Shown here piece after piece: positions 63,255 through 64,000 of a stretch of 64,000 bases of DNA. Positions within the stretch are counted from its first letter, which is position 1. Each line of letters begins with the position of its first letter. Under the pieces are notes generated by a model. It was given only the letters and a program-made list of their open reading frames with translations, was not told the DNA's origin and did no database searches. The translations under genes were made by a program, and so were the position numbers. The stretch comes from Minwuia sp048007105 (GTDB lineage: Bacteria; Pseudomonadota; Alphaproteobacteria; Minwuiales; Minwuiaceae), in the NCBI RefSeq assembly GCF_048007105.1, contig NZ_CP180352.1, positions 558,001-622,000 of the forward strand. Reading direction: 5' to 3'.

Positions 63255-63350
63255 GCGCGGGGTTGTCGCTTTTCTGTCCTCGGGCTTGACCCTGGGGAAA
63301 TGCTGGATCCGGGGCGTACGGGCGCCCGATCATGGTCGTTTCACAGTAGG

Positions 63351-63476
63351 CCCTCCCCCTCCGAGGGGGAGGGTTGGGTGGGGGTGGGAGCAGCTCAGGC
63401 GTCTGTCATTCTTCCATCAGCGCGGCCGACCCCCACCCGTCGCTGCGCGCCGGCCTCCCCCTGCCAGGGGGAGGCT
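63351..63476. repeat. 126-bp composite palindromic repeat, copy C
   Basis: Same orientation and length as copy B. It differs in a few bases in the variable middle (GCTCAGGCGTCTGTCATTC...) while the hairpin arms and the CCCCCACCCGTCGCTGCGCG block are identical. It lies between the guanylyltransferase and the partial acyl-CoA dehydrogenase, both of whose stops face it. Confidence 0.85.
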
Positions 63477-63510
63477 TTGTATGATCAGGCCCGTTGCCAC
63501 CGGATCGTCG

Positions 63511-64000
63511 TCAGGCGTAGGGCACGGCGACCTTGCCGATCTTCTCCCGGGCGATGATCATCTTCTGGATCTGGGCCGTGCCGTCGCCGATCTGCAGCCC
63601 CATGATGTCGCGCAGGCGCTGCTGGTGCGGGGTGCCCTTGTCGTAGCCCATGTGGCCATGCAGCAGCAGGCACTGGTGCACCGTCTCGAAGGCGGTCTGC
63701 GGGGCGAACCACTTGCACATCGCGGCCTCGGCCGTGTGCTTCATGCCCTGATCGCGCAGCCAGAGAGTCTGGAAGCAGAGCAGTTCCGCCGCCCGGATCT
63801 TGGTCTCGGCGACCGCCAGAGGCTCGGTCACGCCCTGATACTTGGCGATCGGGTTGCCGAAGGCGTGGCGTTCCTGCACCCACTCCCAGGTCTCTTCCAG
63901 CGAGGCCTTGGCGCAGCCCAGCACCTGCAGTCCGATCAGCGCCCTGGAATAGTCGAAACCGGCCATCACCTCGCGGAAGCCCGAGCCCTCGGCGCCGAGG
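63511..64000 (-). CDS. Acyl-CoA dehydrogenase, C-terminal part (runs off the window)
   Basis: Only the last 163 or so codons are in the window; the 5' part lies beyond position 64000. The visible segment is the C-terminal helical domain: SRALIGLQVLGCAKASLEET, ERHAFGNPIAKYQGVTEPLA, and the FAD-contact LLHGHMGYDKGTPHQQRLRD and IGDGTAQIQKMIIAREKIGK. These match short/medium-chain acyl-CoA dehydrogenases. The GDGTAQIQ motif replaces the more usual E-G-T-.-.-I, so the catalytic base is not readable at this site. Confidence 0.9.
   Translation of the reverse strand, partial: LGAEGSGFREVMAGFDYSRALIGLQVLGCAKASLEETWEWVQERHAFGNPIAKYQGVTEPLAVAETKIRAAELLCFQTLWLRDQGMKHTAEAAMCKWFAPQTAFETVHQCLLLHGHMGYDKGTPHQQRLRDIMGLQIGDGTAQIQKMIIAREKIGKVAVPYA

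Overview
The window is a piece of a GC-rich alphaproteobacterial chromosome. The signs are a MucR/Ros-type regulator, a DUF6961-like small protein, the gene order HDAC-like deacylase / xseB / ispA / dxs, abundant TRAP transporters, PaaI thioesterases and acyl-CoA dehydrogenases, and a glycine cleavage operon with a two-piece GcvP behind a tandem glycine riboswitch. I cannot name the genus from sequence alone.

Layout. Positions 1-9,300 are accessory. They have lower and uneven GC, long gene-poor stretches and scattered genes: a DEDDh exonuclease, an orphan ParA, a PAS-like protein, a Sel1-repeat protein, a small exported protein and a DUF6961-like protein. They also hold tRNA-Leu(TAA), mucR, the 3' end of a dead tyrosine integrase, and a broken IS66 element abutting an IS3-family fragment. 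Positions 9,366-23,800 are a catabolic region. It has a caspase-like protein, an amidase divergent from a complete TRAP transporter (a perfect 9-bp inverted repeat lies between them), and a co-directional minus-strand cluster: TRAP DctQ, DctM (frameshifted), DctP, acyl-CoA synthetase, SDR and a HAPMO-type Baeyer-Villiger monooxygenase. A GntR/FCD regulator is transcribed divergently from that cluster, which looks like uptake plus oxidation of a ketone or alcohol-type substrate.

Positions 23,900-33,200 hold a DUF2189-like membrane protein, mtgA, an unrecognised protein, an enoyl-CoA hydratase, pepF, three tandem PaaI-like thioesterases, a nucleotide-sugar epimerase and an NtrC-type response regulator. 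Positions 33,370-38,230 hold a SixA-like phosphatase and an RND efflux pump with its adaptor. Positions 38,357-42,390 are the HDAC-like/xseB/ispA/dxs isoprenoid block. Positions 43,331-50,106 hold an acyl-CoA dehydrogenase and gcvPB, gcvPA, gcvH, gcvT with the riboswitch, followed by an EF-G paralogue.

Positions 52,313-55,341 are a sharply AT-rich island of four minus-strand genes inserted between GC-rich core genes: an SSS-type symporter, an unknown four-helix membrane protein, a 71-aa protein resembling NHLP-type leader domains, and a 2OG-Fe(II) dioxygenase. This is the best candidate in the window for an undescribed system. The right end (55,438-64,000) returns to core-like genes: a hydratase, mnmA, a choline/betaine-binding protein, an FKBP isomerase, a frameshifted acyl-CoA dehydrogenase, an EamA transporter, mannose-1-P guanylyltransferase, and a partial acyl-CoA dehydrogenase running off the end.

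Two repeat families decorate the intergenic DNA from about 27 kb rightward. One is a 126-127 bp composite unit present three times. The other is a set of roughly 23-bp palindromes, mostly downstream of genes. Several genes carry single frameshifts; raw reads would be needed to separate real decay from sequence error.
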